Shown in pieces: positions 28,026 through 37,029 of a stretch of DNA of 64,000 nt (position 1 is its first letter; the number at the start of each line of letters is the position of its first letter). Origin of the DNA: Sphingobacteriia bacterium 24-36-13 (GTDB lineage Bacteria; Bacteroidota; Bacteroidia; Chitinophagales; Chitinophagaceae); the NCBI GenBank assembly GCA_002281875.1, contig NCHN01000012.1, positions 1 to 64,000 on the forward strand. Direction: 5' to 3'. A program made the position numbers and the translations under genes. The notes under the pieces were generated by a model. That model was not told the DNA's origin and searched no databases. It was given only the letters and a program-made list of their open reading frames with translations.

Positions 28026-29300
28026 ATGACAGCTTTTGACTCATTCACTTTGGCTTGGCGTACGGTAAAAAGCAATAAGCTTCGTGCGGGTATTACTATA
28101 GCAATTATCGCTTTCGGTATTATGGCATTAATAGGAATTATTACAGCCATTGAAGCGATGAATCAAAGTTTGAAAGAGAGTTTTTCATCTATGGGAGCCA
28201 ATTCGTTTAGCATTCGTTATAAGGATACTAGAGCCAGAATGGGACCCAATAGCGATGAAGTAAAAAAAACCAAACGAGGTTTAAAAGAGAAGAAATCAAA
28301 TCTCAATAAACCACTTCGTTTAGAAGAAGTAGAGCGTTTTAAAGCCAATTATAATTTCCCTGGTGCATTAGTGAGTATTTACCGCAGAGGACCTGGCGGT
28401 CAAGAACTAAGATATGAGGATAGGAAAACCAATCCGCAGATATTGGTTTGGGGTGGCGATGAAAACTATTTGTTGGTGAATGGTTATACTATTCAACAAG
28501 GTAGAAATTTAAATAATCTTGACGTTCAAAGCGGAAGAAACGTTTGTTTAATTGGAAGCAATGTGGCTACACGTTTATTTGGCGAAAGACCTGAAAGATC
28601 TTTAGATAAAATTATTAAAGTAGGAAGTACACCATATAGGGTGGTAGGGTTACTTAAAAGTAAGGGTTCCAGCTCAATGCTTCGTCAAGATGATGTAATT
28701 GTAACATCTTATACCAATGTACGTAGGTATGCCAATATTGGACCTACTTATTTTATTGGCATCAATGTAACCGATATCAATGTTATACCAGTTGCAACAG
28801 ACGAAGCTACATCTGTGTTTAGAGCAATCAGAAAACTTCAACCCACAGAAGAAGTCAATTTCGTGATTGAAAAAAGCGACAAGTTTGCTGAAATGTTTAT
28901 TGGCTTTTTAAGCAGTATTACTGGTGCAGCAAGTGCCATTGGTTTAATCACTTTAATTGGTGCTGCAATTGGGCTAATGAATATTATGCTAGTGGCTGTA
29001 AATGAGCGTACCAAGGAAGTTGGTTTAATTAAAGCGATTGGCGGCAAAAGTAAATATGTGCGTCAGCAATTTCTATTCGAAAGCATGATTATTAGTTTGT
29101 TGGGTGCCATTTTCGGAATTATCCTTGGTATACTAGTAGGCAATGTATTTGGAATAATATTAGACACAGGATTTGTTGTTCCTTGGACATGGGTCTTTAT
29201 TGGAATAGTTATCTGCTCAGTAGTTGGACTGGCTGCAGGTATTTATCCAGCAATGAAAGCAGCTAAATTAAATCCGATTGTAGCATTGAGATACGAATAA
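28026..29300 (+). CDS. ABC transporter permease (MacB/FtsX type)
   Basis: The 424-residue protein has the MacB-type layout. There is an N-terminal helix after a short cytoplasmic segment (SNKLRAGITIAIIAFGIM), a large periplasmic MacB_PCD-like domain (about residues 50-280), and three C-terminal helices with the FtsX motif GLMNIMLVAVNERTKEVGL followed by KAIGGK. Such permeases work with a separate ATPase in efflux or in mechanotransmission at the envelope. No ATPase gene is adjacent, so the partner must be encoded elsewhere. It is convergent with the next gene, one base between the stops. Confidence 0.9.
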   Translation: MTAFDSFTLAWRTVKSNKLRAGITIAIIAFGIMALIGIITAIEAMNQSLKESFSSMGANSFSIRYKDTRARMGPNSDEVKKTKRGLKEKKSNLNKPLRLEEVERFKANYNFPGALVSIYRRGPGGQELRYEDRKTNPQILVWGGDENYLLVNGYTIQQGRNLNNLDVQSGRNVCLIGSNVATRLFGERPERSLDKIIKVGSTPYRVVGLLKSKGSSSMLRQDDVIVTSYTNVRRYANIGPTYFIGINVTDINVIPVATDEATSVFRAIRKLQPTEEVNFVIEKSDKFAEMFIGFLSSITGAASAIGLITLIGAAIGLMNIMLVAVNERTKEVGLIKAIGGKSKYVRQQFLFESMIISLLGAIFGIILGILVGNVFGIILDTGFVVPWTWVFIGIVICSVVGLAAGIYPAMKAAKLNPIVALRYE

Positions 29301-29301
29301 A

Positions 29302-30015
29302 CTAATTGCGTTTTTTGTCCTCTTTCAATTTATCGTTGATATAGTATTTAATATCTTCTTCTTTAGGATGTTTTCTTAACCATTCATAAGTTGGTCTATG
29401 ACGTTGTACAAAGTTTTGTAAAGCTTCATTTTTTAAACCACTGTATTTGGTTACAATTGCTGCTGAAAAACGATAATTGATGTATGCTTCTTTTTCGCTA
29501 TTGTTAAATAACTCGGTGGCTTTTCTTTTACTTTTTTCTCTGCTAGAAAGTCTATTTAAACTAATACCAAAACCTGCGCCAGAATTGGACAATTCAACTG
29601 CTTTAACTGGGGGGCTAACCATTGATTCTTTAAAGTCAGCTATTCTTTCTAAACTGTCTAAACTATACTGACTAACACCAGAGTTTTGAACAGTCACATT
29701 GTTTAGGTTGCGACTAATGGGAACCAAGAACAATTCTAATGTATCGGAGGCTGCAATCAACCCACTGTATAAAACAGTATCATAGTGATAACCTACTGCG
29801 GAAACAGAAAGGATATCATTCTTACTTATTTCAATTTTAAATAGCCCTTTATTATTAGTTACAACAGTTTTCTTTTTATTGGTATTGGTAACACTTGCTA
29901 ATTCAATTGGCTCATTACTTACGCTGTCTCTTAAATAACCCCAAACTATTTGTTGTTGCGCTTTCGCTACAAAACCAACCAAAACTAATAGCAGTAAAAA
30001 CAATATTTTTTTCAT
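29302..30015 (-). CDS. Secreted protein with carboxypeptidase-regulatory-like domain
   Basis: From the preferred ATG (30015) the protein has 237 residues. It starts with a signal peptide (MKKILFLLLLVLVGFVAKA), followed by a CarboxypepD_reg-like beta-sandwich (WGYLRDSVSNEPIELASVTN, then VVTNNKGLFKIEI). This domain is common at the N terminus of TonB-dependent receptors, but here no barrel follows. The C-terminal half is charged and unrecognised. The frame is open for five more codons upstream, but the perfect -7 element four bases before 30015 favours the shorter form. Confidence 0.82.
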   Translation of the reverse strand: MKKILFLLLLVLVGFVAKAQQQIVWGYLRDSVSNEPIELASVTNTNKKKTVVTNNKGLFKIEISKNDILSVSAVGYHYDTVLYSGLIAASDTLELFLVPISRNLNNVTVQNSGVSQYSLDSLERIADFKESMVSPPVKAVELSNSGAGFGISLNRLSSREKSKRKATELFNNSEKEAYINYRFSAAIVTKYSGLKNEALQNFVQRHRPTYEWLRKHPKEEDIKYYINDKLKEDKKRN

Positions 30016-30019
30016 AGTA

Positions 30020-30027
30020 CAAAGATA
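30020..30027 (-). promoter_or_regulatory. -7 promoter element of the gene starting at 30015
   Basis: On the minus strand this reads TATCTTTG, a perfect TAnnTTTG match, ending four bases before the ATG. It implies a leaderless or nearly leaderless mRNA. Confidence 0.6.
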
Positions 30028-30071
30028 CAATTTACTTAAGGCTACCGCTTTTTTTACTCATTAAACACAAC

Positions 30072-30101
30072 AAAAAACCCACAGGCAGTTATACCTGTGG
30101 G
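30072..30101 (-). terminator. Rho-independent terminator of the metalloprotease gene
   Basis: The arms CCCACAGG and CCTGTGGG (30078-30101) enclose an 8-base loop. Read on the minus strand the hairpin is followed by a run of six T residues. It lies 22 bases beyond the metalloprotease stop. Confidence 0.85.
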
Positions 30102-30123
30102 CTATATTTAGTGTCAAAAGACT

Positions 30124-32691
30124 TTATTTAGGGTCTAATGCAACTTTGATTCTTTCAGCTAAATCTGCTAAGTGAATTTTACTCATTTTGTCTGCTGCGG
30201 TTGCAGAAGCACTATTTAATTGACTGCGAAGTCCAATTAATTGAGAACGTACTATTGCAGTTACGTCTGATTTCTTTGCATCAATACCAGCACTTGCACC
30301 ACCAAAACTAATAGTGATTCCACCACCAGATGTAGGCGCAGGATTAATGATTGAAGTTAAACGATCTACATATGCTCTTTGCAACATTCTCTTATAAGTA
30401 TCTATTGCTTTTTTACTGCTTAACTCATTAAAGATTGTTCCTTGAACATCGTTCAATAATTCCATTGCAGTATAGGCTTTATCTGCACCAAAACGTTCAG
30501 CGCTTAACTGTAAGCGACCTAAACGATCTGTACTTACAATGCTATTTACTGTTCTTTCTTGAAGGCTCATGATAGGATCTGCGCTAATAGGATTATTAAA
30601 CTTATTCCACATTGCGCGATCTACTAACCAAGTTGGGGTTTCAAATACATTTTTATTGATAAATCCAACTGCTTCTTTTTGGCGAGTCTTAGGAACAATT
30701 TCATAAACAGCTTCATTTTGTTCTACTGTTTTAAATGTTTCATAAACACCACCAATATTGGTACTTACATGACCAATATATCTGTTAAACTGACCTAATG
30801 TTTGGCCATACATGGTAGCTAAATTATTGTATTGGTCACCTTCTTCTTTAGTCCACTCTGGTAAACCTTTCATTACACGCTTCAAATTCATTACACCATA
30901 TTCACTGGCTTTTACTGAATTGTCACTTAAGTCTTCGCTTTGACTTCTAGGGTCAACTCTATTACCACTTTCGTAGGTTCCAAACCAATGACGAGGATTT
31001 TCTTTTAAAGCAGCAGTAACCATTTTATTGCTGTTCAATTTTGTTTCTTCTTCAGTGTTACCTGGAATATAACCATATCCCCATTTCATTGCCCACTTAT
31101 CGTAATCACCAATTCTTGGGTATAATCCTTTTCTACTAATATTGTCTTCTGGCTGTGCAACGTAGTTAAAACGAGCATAGTCCATAATAGAAGCCGTATG
31201 TCCATTTGCTTCAACCCACTGCTTATCTCTTAATTTTTCTACAGGAGTTTGGCTACTACTTCCCATATTATGACGAAGTCCTAATGTATGTCCCACTTCA
31301 TGTGAAGAAACAAAACGAATTAAATCGCCCATTAATTGATCATCGTATTTCATGCTACGAGCACCTGGATCGTTTGGTCCTGCTTGCAACATATACCAGT
31401 CATGAACCAACTTCATTACGTTGTGGTACCAGCCAATATGACTTTCTAAAATTTCACCACTTCTTGGATCGTGAACATTTGGTCCATAAGCATTTGGAAT
31501 ATCAGAAGCAAAATAACGAACTACAGAAAAACGAGCGTCTTCCATGCTCATAGTAGTATCGTTTACTGGCCATTCCTTTCCAACAATTGCATTTTTAAAT
31601 CCTGCTTTTTCAAAAGCTGCTTGCCAATCGTTAATACCAGCAATTAGGTGAGATCGCCATTGCTTAGGAGTTGCTGGATCTATATAGTAAACAATTTGTT
31701 TTTTAGGTTCTACTAATTCACCTCTTCTCCATTTTTCCCACTCACCATCTTTAGGCTCTAATCTCCAACGAACTGCAAAACTTACGTCTTCTACTTTTTG
31801 CTGTGAATCGCTATAGCGTACAAAATCGTCGGTAAAGTATCCAACTCTTTTGTCAGCAATTCTACGTTGCATGGGTATTTTAGGTAAAAGCAATAATGAA
31901 GTATTGATTTCCATTGTTACCGCACCTGCATCTCTTGCAGCAGGAAGTGATGCACCTGAAGTTGGTAAACCTGGTATGCTAGGTCCAGCAAGGCCAGCAG
32001 AAGAGTTAAAAGTTTTAACGGTAACAATTTCCGTGTTAATTGGATAAGTACTAATTCTTCCAATATAAGAACGGTCTTGAGCTAAAGCAGTTAAGCTATA
32101 TCTTCTTTTGATATTTGGATTAACGCTCACCGCTTGGTTATCACCTCTAAAGAATTCTGTAACATCAATTACAACACCAGAAGAGTCTTTACCAAATGCA
32201 GCAATTGGGAAAGCTGAAGCAATGGTATTTAAGTTGGAATTGGTAACTGCTCTATAAATGTCTTGATTTTCTTCGGCCTGGTTTACCAAAGTAATGGTAC
32301 GTAAGAACACATTGTTGTTTGGTCCTCTTTCAAAAGTAATAGTTTGTTGGTTGGCAATTTCACCACCATAACCTGCGCCTGCAGGAACTTTAGCAAAACG
32401 TACAACCGATAAAATTTCTCTACCTAAAATAGAGTCTGCAATTTCAAAATAGTATTTGTCTTCTACTTTGTGAACGGTAAAAAGGCCCGTTTTAGAAATT
32501 GCTTTTGATGTAATTACATCCTTATATGCTTTAGGCCCTTGTCTTTGAGCGGTTGGCATATTAGGCAAATTACCCATATTAGGCATTTGAGTTCCCGTAC
32601 CTGGTGTTTGAGGTGGGGTTTGAGGACGCTGTTGTGCAAAAACGGATAGTGCAAGCATCAGCGCTGTACTGGAGAATAATAGTTTTTTCAT
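30124..32691 (-). CDS. Large secreted zinc metalloprotease (DUF5117/DUF5118 type)
   Basis: The 855-residue protein begins with a signal peptide (MKKLLFSSTALMLALSVFAQ) and a Pro/Gln-rich linker. The central part holds the metzincin-like zinc motif SSHEVGHTLGLRHNMGSS (HExxHxxGxxH). Flanking regions match the arrangement of Bacteroidota zinc-dependent metalloproteases with DUF5117 and DUF5118 domains. It is probably periplasmic or outer-membrane-associated; the substrate is unknown. A -7-like element (TATCTTTA) precedes it on the minus strand and a terminator follows, so it is monocistronic. Confidence 0.9.
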   Translation of the reverse strand: MKKLLFSSTALMLALSVFAQQRPQTPPQTPGTGTQMPNMGNLPNMPTAQRQGPKAYKDVITSKAISKTGLFTVHKVEDKYYFEIADSILGREILSVVRFAKVPAGAGYGGEIANQQTITFERGPNNNVFLRTITLVNQAEENQDIYRAVTNSNLNTIASAFPIAAFGKDSSGVVIDVTEFFRGDNQAVSVNPNIKRRYSLTALAQDRSYIGRISTYPINTEIVTVKTFNSSAGLAGPSIPGLPTSGASLPAARDAGAVTMEINTSLLLLPKIPMQRRIADKRVGYFTDDFVRYSDSQQKVEDVSFAVRWRLEPKDGEWEKWRRGELVEPKKQIVYYIDPATPKQWRSHLIAGINDWQAAFEKAGFKNAIVGKEWPVNDTTMSMEDARFSVVRYFASDIPNAYGPNVHDPRSGEILESHIGWYHNVMKLVHDWYMLQAGPNDPGARSMKYDDQLMGDLIRFVSSHEVGHTLGLRHNMGSSSQTPVEKLRDKQWVEANGHTASIMDYARFNYVAQPEDNISRKGLYPRIGDYDKWAMKWGYGYIPGNTEEETKLNSNKMVTAALKENPRHWFGTYESGNRVDPRSQSEDLSDNSVKASEYGVMNLKRVMKGLPEWTKEEGDQYNNLATMYGQTLGQFNRYIGHVSTNIGGVYETFKTVEQNEAVYEIVPKTRQKEAVGFINKNVFETPTWLVDRAMWNKFNNPISADPIMSLQERTVNSIVSTDRLGRLQLSAERFGADKAYTAMELLNDVQGTIFNELSSKKAIDTYKRMLQRAYVDRLTSIINPAPTSGGGITISFGGASAGIDAKKSDVTAIVRSQLIGLRSQLNSASATAADKMSKIHLADLAERIKVALDPK

Positions 32692-33005
32692 TGTCGCAAT
32701 TAGAATAATTAAAAAAAATGCCTATAAAGATAGGGCTGTTGGGTTAGCAACAATCAATTAGGGAGACGGATTGGATGAATGGTGAACTTTTGAAATAAAT
32801 CGGTAAAATACAATGAAAGAAAATTGTTCTCAAATTTGCTGCTTTAAATAAAATACCTAATTTGTAACCCCTTTGCGATGCGGATTTAAATTGTTTTGAA
32901 GAATTTCAAACAAATTGATAATTCAGAATAATTTTCATTAGCATTGTGAAGTAATTTTTTAAACCATTTGTTATTTTTTTTAAAAAATCAAAAACCATTT
33001 GAGTC
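32692..33005. other. Intergenic region between divergent metalloprotease and exbB genes
   Basis: This 314-base AT-rich region has no gene. On the minus strand TATCTTTA (32725-32732), with a TTG at 32751-32753 (18 bases apart), is the best promoter for the metalloprotease. Towards exbB no perfect TAnnTTTG was found; a weaker TAATTTG occurs near 32859. The bases just before exbB are homopolymer-rich (T and A runs). Confidence 0.5.
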
Positions 33006-33863
33006 ATGGCTGAAACAAAACCAACCGCTGCAGTGAAAAGTGCAACTTCTACTCAACCGAAGAAGAGCAGCAACATTATTTCTTGGATTGCTCCATTTGC
33101 TGGAGTTTTATTAGGGTACATTCTTTGGAGATTTGTACTAGGAACCAACAGTAATTTTACCAATCCAGATTTGGCTGGTGGTTTCTGGCCTAACCACAAA
33201 GGACCTTTAACTGGATTAGCTAAAATGTATGAAGGTGGTATCGTTGTACCTATCTTGATTGGTAACTTCATCATTGTATTGATTTTCGTTATCGAGCGTA
33301 TGCTTACTGTAGTTAAAGCAACAGGTACTGCAAACAATGCAGAATTTGTTCGTAGCGTGCAGTTTCACCTTGCTAACAAAGAAGTAGACAAAGCTTTGGC
33401 TGCTTGCGATAAGCAAAAAGGATCTGTAGGTAATGTAATGAAAGCAGGTCTTAAGAAGTACAAAGAAATGATTACCAATACTGAGTTAGAAACTGAACAA
33501 AAGGTATTGAACATTCAAAAAGAAATTGAAGAAGCAACTGCACTTGAATTACCAATGTTAGAAAAGAACTTAGTATTCTTATCTACTATTGCTTCTGTAG
33601 CAACCCTATTAGGATTGTTCGGAACGGTATTAGGTATGATTAAATCTTTCTCTGCATTAGGAGAAGAAGGTGGTGGAGATGCTGCTCGTGAATTATCTAA
33701 AGGTATTTCTGAGGCATTGTTTAACACTGCATTAGGTATTGGTACTTCAGCTGTAGCGATCATTTTCTATAACGTGTTTACTACTCGTATTGATGGTATC
33801 ACTTACGGAATTGATGAGTCTGGATTCACTTTAACTCAAAGCTTTGCTGCTAACTACAAATAA
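33006..33863 (+). CDS. exbB: MotA/TolQ/ExbB proton channel protein
   Basis: The 285-residue protein has the ExbB layout. There is a first helix near residues 25-42, a second at about 84-100 (PILIGNFIIVLIFVIERML), and two long C-terminal helices with FLSTIASVATLLGLFGTVLG followed by MIKSF. The conserved Thr/Gly segment lines the proton channel. With ExbD it powers TonB-dependent uptake across the outer membrane. It heads the exbB-exbD-exbD-tonB-tonB cluster. Confidence 0.93.
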   Translation: MAETKPTAAVKSATSTQPKKSSNIISWIAPFAGVLLGYILWRFVLGTNSNFTNPDLAGGFWPNHKGPLTGLAKMYEGGIVVPILIGNFIIVLIFVIERMLTVVKATGTANNAEFVRSVQFHLANKEVDKALAACDKQKGSVGNVMKAGLKKYKEMITNTELETEQKVLNIQKEIEEATALELPMLEKNLVFLSTIASVATLLGLFGTVLGMIKSFSALGEEGGGDAARELSKGISEALFNTALGIGTSAVAIIFYNVFTTRIDGITYGIDESGFTLTQSFAANYK

Positions 33864-33932
33864 TTTCAAATTATTTGTGGAATTGGTAAAGATTTGAATC
33901 TTAATAAAAGTGAAACAGTAAAAAACTAAACA

Positions 33933-34583
33933 ATGGGTAGAGCCAAATTACCTCGGAAGAGTACAAACATCGATATGACCGCAATGTGCGATGTGGCCTT
34001 TCTCTTGTTGTCGTTCTTTATTTTGACGACCAAGTTTAAGCCTGCTGAAGCAATTGCAGTTACTACGCCTAAATCAGTTGCTGCAAAAGTGGCGCCCCAG
34101 AAGGATTATGTGATGGTAATCTTAGATGCAAACGGTAAAGTGTTTCTTGAAATGGACGATGAGTCTAAAAAAGAAGCAATCGCTAATGCACTAAATTCAT
34201 CTCGAAATCTGGGCCTAAACACTGCTGCTTTTAAAAAGTCACTGTTTTATGGAGCTCCTTTTGGTAGCCTTGCATCATTCCTTGCCTTACCTGAAGATCA
34301 GCGTAAAGGCGATAAGTTACCCGGTATTCCTGTAACGGATACGGCTAACAATGAATTGGTTACCTGGATGAGATTAACTAAAGATGCTTATTTAGGTGAA
34401 AAAGAGCCTGCATTCCTTTTAAAAGGAGACAATATGGCTAAATATCCTGCTTTCAAAGCAATCATTGATGCTTTCAAGAAGAACGATATCTTGAAGTTTC
34501 AAATGGTAACCAGCCCAGAAGCAGCGCCAGTAGGAACTGATCTTTGGAAATTGAACCAGAAAGGGGAAAAACTAGAAGATTAA
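33933..34583 (+). CDS. exbD: ExbD/TolR-family protein, first copy
   Basis: The 216-residue protein has one N-terminal membrane helix preceded by the ExbD signature STNIDMTAMCDVAFLLLSFF, whose Asp in 'CDVAF' is the proton-carrying residue. The periplasmic domain is larger than usual. It belongs to the TonB motor cluster. The next gene is a second, more diverged copy, as is common in Bacteroidota. Confidence 0.92.
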   Translation: MGRAKLPRKSTNIDMTAMCDVAFLLLSFFILTTKFKPAEAIAVTTPKSVAAKVAPQKDYVMVILDANGKVFLEMDDESKKEAIANALNSSRNLGLNTAAFKKSLFYGAPFGSLASFLALPEDQRKGDKLPGIPVTDTANNELVTWMRLTKDAYLGEKEPAFLLKGDNMAKYPAFKAIIDAFKKNDILKFQMVTSPEAAPVGTDLWKLNQKGEKLED

Positions 34584-34621
34584 AGGAAACTAATTTATAA
34601 CGAAAACTAAATTCTACCAAC

Positions 34622-35179
34622 ATGGCAGAAATGGATACCTCGGGCGGCGGTGGCCACAAAAAAGGACCCGGCGTCAAGAAAGGAAAAAAACTATCAACCA
34701 GGGTTGACTTAACACCCATGGTGGACTTAGGTTTCTTGTTGATTACGTTTTTTATCTTCACTACAACCATGAGTCAACCAACGGCTATGAGGCTTTTTTT
34801 ACCAAAAGATGCTGATAAGCCCGAAGACCAGAATAAAGCAAAAGAGTCAGGTGTTATCACTTTGTTATTAGGCAAAGACAACAACGTCTTTTATTATGAA
34901 GGCCAATTGGAGTCAAATGGGTCTAATTTTAAATCATCCAACTTCAAGGAAATCAGAACTATTTTGATTGACAAGAAGAGAAATACTCCTGAAAAGGATT
35001 TGGTGGTTATCATTAAGCCTTCTGCAGATTGTACTTATAAGAATGTAGTGGATGTGTTAGATGAAATGGCTATTAACGTACTTAAAAAGTATGCATTGGT
35101 TGATATTTCCGAAGGCGAAGCGGCTTTGGTAAAAATCTCTGATGCAAGCGGAAGTGCAGGAGCTGGCGCATCTAATTAG
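34622..35179 (+). CDS. exbD: ExbD/TolR-family protein, second copy
   Basis: The 185-residue protein starts with a Gly/Lys-rich cytoplasmic stretch and then STRVDLTPMVDLGFLLITFF, in which the key Asp is in 'VDLGF'. A periplasmic domain follows. The two ExbD copies probably form heteromeric or alternative ExbB-ExbD complexes. It lies 38 bases after the first exbD and 35 bases before tonB. Confidence 0.92.
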   Translation: MAEMDTSGGGGHKKGPGVKKGKKLSTRVDLTPMVDLGFLLITFFIFTTTMSQPTAMRLFLPKDADKPEDQNKAKESGVITLLLGKDNNVFYYEGQLESNGSNFKSSNFKEIRTILIDKKRNTPEKDLVVIIKPSADCTYKNVVDVLDEMAINVLKKYALVDISEGEAALVKISDASGSAGAGASN

Positions 35180-35214
35180 GATCAACAAGCAACTAACAAA
35201 TAACATTTTTTACA

Positions 35215-36045
35215 ATGGACGTAAATAAAATTCAATCAGCCGATATTCTCGACATCATCTTTGATGGCAGAAACAAGGAGTATGGAGCTTATGAGTTGCG
35301 CAAATCCTACAATAAGCGTATGACCAAGGCTTTGGTAGGAACCGTGCTTATACTATTACTAGCGGTGCTGGGTAACATACTTGCTAATACTGTTGGCAAA
35401 GAGAGTAAAGAGTTAATCGTACAAGACGTGTCGTTGGAAAACGTGCAGCAGGAAGAAAAAAAGCCTGAGCCACCACCTCCACCGCCACCACCAAAGCAAG
35501 AACCTCCAAAAGTGGAAATCACTAAGTTCACTCCTCCTAAAATTGTTAAGGATGAGGAAGTGAAGGAAGAAGATGAAATTAAAGAGGTAGAAAAATTGGA
35601 AGATACCAAGATTGGTACTATTAATCAGGAAGGTGCAAAAGACGAAGGTATCGTTGCTCCCCCTGTTGAAAGTGGTACTGGTGTGGTAGAAGCTCCTAAA
35701 AAAGAAGAAGATTACGACAAGATATTTACCGTGGTACAAATCCCAGCGGAATTCCCTGGTGGTTTGCCAGCATGGGCTAAATATTTGGAGCGTAACTTAA
35801 ATAGAGATTTACCAGTTGAAAATGGTGCACCTCCAGGAAAGTACACTGTTGTGGTTTCTTTTATTGTAGCAAAAGATGGAGCAATCAGTGATGTAGTTGC
35901 TGAGAATGATCCAGGATATGGTACAAAAGCGGAAGCAGTTCGTGTAATTACTAGAGGTCCTAAATGGAAGCCTGCGGTACAGAACGGTAGAAACGTAATC
36001 TATCGTCACAAGCAGAGTATTACTTTCATGGTTTCAGAAGAATAA
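35215..36045 (+). CDS. tonB: Energy transducer TonB, first copy
   Basis: The 276-residue protein has a Bacteroidota-type N terminus (MDVNKIQSADILDIIFDGRN) and one membrane helix (about residues 42-62). A Pro-rich stretch around 85-97 (PEPPPPPPPPKQEPP) and a Lys/Glu-rich spacer follow. The C-terminal TonB domain ends in YRHKQSITFMVSEE. It transmits proton-motive energy from ExbB/ExbD to outer-membrane receptors. A terminator follows directly. Confidence 0.93.
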   Translation: MDVNKIQSADILDIIFDGRNKEYGAYELRKSYNKRMTKALVGTVLILLLAVLGNILANTVGKESKELIVQDVSLENVQQEEKKPEPPPPPPPPKQEPPKVEITKFTPPKIVKDEEVKEEDEIKEVEKLEDTKIGTINQEGAKDEGIVAPPVESGTGVVEAPKKEEDYDKIFTVVQIPAEFPGGLPAWAKYLERNLNRDLPVENGAPPGKYTVVVSFIVAKDGAISDVVAENDPGYGTKAEAVRVITRGPKWKPAVQNGRNVIYRHKQSITFMVSEE

Positions 36046-36067
36046 TTCAACATGACTATTTAATATG

Positions 36068-36099
36068 GCCCCGAGTCTTTTTGACTCGGGGCTTTTTTT
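36068..36099 (+). terminator. Rho-independent terminator between the two tonB genes
   Basis: A perfect 9-bp stem CCCCGAGTC / GACTCGGGG, extended by a further G-C pair, has a TTTTT loop and is followed by seven T residues. It separates the exbBDD-tonB unit from the second tonB. Confidence 0.9.
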
Positions 36100-36184
36100 A
36101 TTGCTGTTTTTGAAAAGCTATTTTGTTTTTTTGATTTTTTATGGAAATACAGCATTGCTGTATCCTAGTAGTAAACATTTTACT

Positions 36185-37006
36185 ATGGATAAAAATCAGA
36201 TCCTTCAGAGCGAGTGGCTCGATATTTTATTTGATGGGAAAAATAAAAGCTATGGTGCTTATGAATTGCGTAAGACCTACAATGGTCGTTTAAAAAAAGC
36301 AATGATTATTTCATTTAGCATTGCCGCATTATTTGTTACAGTTATATTAATGGCCAACGTAAATACTACTGTTGCAAACACACTTAGTGTTATTGATATT
36401 TCATTAGAAAAATTCAAAGAAGAAATTAAAAAAGTAGAAATAGTAGAGCCAATAAAAAAAGAACCAGTTAAAGTAGAAACAGTTTCAGTAACTCCACCTA
36501 AAATTGTAAAGGATAATGAAGTAAAGCCAGAGGAAGAGGTAAAAACAATTGATCAAATCGAAAATGTTCAAATCAATAATTTTAATCAGGAAGGAGAGAA
36601 AAATATAGATATAGTAAATCCTCCAATTGAAAAATCAATTGCGGGAGTATCATTGATTGCTAAAGAAGAGGATAGTGAAAAAATATTTTATGTAGTACAA
36701 ATACCAGCTGAGTTTCCAGGTGGCATGAATGGTTGGAGAAACTATTTAGAAAGAAATTTAAATAGTGATATACCAGTTTCAAATGGAGCACCTGCTGGAA
36801 GATATACTGTAGTAGTGTCATTCTTGGTTGATAAATCGGGTGTAATCAGTGATGTTATTGCTGAAAATGATCCAGGCTACGGAACTAAAGCCGAAGCAAT
36901 AAGAGTAATTGCTAAAGGTCCTAATTGGAAACCAGCCATTCAAAATGGGAATAAGGTGATTTATAGACATAAGCAGAGCATCACTTTTATGGTTTCAGAA
37001 GAATAA
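36185..37006 (+). CDS. Energy transducer TonB, second tandem copy
   Basis: From the Met at 36185 the protein has 273 residues and aligns by eye with the first TonB along its whole length. It shares the ILDILFDGKNKSYGAYELRK-type N terminus, a membrane helix, a Lys/Glu/Val-rich spacer and the same C-terminal YRHKQSITFMVSEE. It lacks the Pro run of the first copy, having instead repeats such as EPIKKEPVKVE. The frame is open back to 36065, but that stretch contains the upstream terminator, so 36185 is the start. It looks like a tandem duplication that diverged in the spacer. Confidence 0.9.
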   Translation: MDKNQILQSEWLDILFDGKNKSYGAYELRKTYNGRLKKAMIISFSIAALFVTVILMANVNTTVANTLSVIDISLEKFKEEIKKVEIVEPIKKEPVKVETVSVTPPKIVKDNEVKPEEEVKTIDQIENVQINNFNQEGEKNIDIVNPPIEKSIAGVSLIAKEEDSEKIFYVVQIPAEFPGGMNGWRNYLERNLNSDIPVSNGAPAGRYTVVVSFLVDKSGVISDVIAENDPGYGTKAEAIRVIAKGPNWKPAIQNGNKVIYRHKQSITFMVSEE

Positions 37007-37017
37007 TTCAATAGCAT

Positions 37018-37025
37018 TAACTTTG
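37018..37025 (+). promoter_or_regulatory. -7 promoter element of mnmE
   Basis: TAACTTTG is a perfect TAnnTTTG match, ending four bases before the mnmE ATG. This points to a leaderless or nearly leaderless transcript. Confidence 0.6.
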
Positions 37026-37029
37026 TGTA

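Noticed and set aside
35307-35739. Long minus-strand open frames opposite tonB, rich in Gly/Ser/Phe/Trp
   Set aside because: They mirror the Pro/Lys/Glu-rich coding strand and have no independent signals; they are antisense shadows.
36065-36184. N-terminal extension of the second TonB
   Set aside because: It runs through a strong terminator hairpin and adds an unrelated hydrophobic stretch; the Met at 36185 matches the first TonB.
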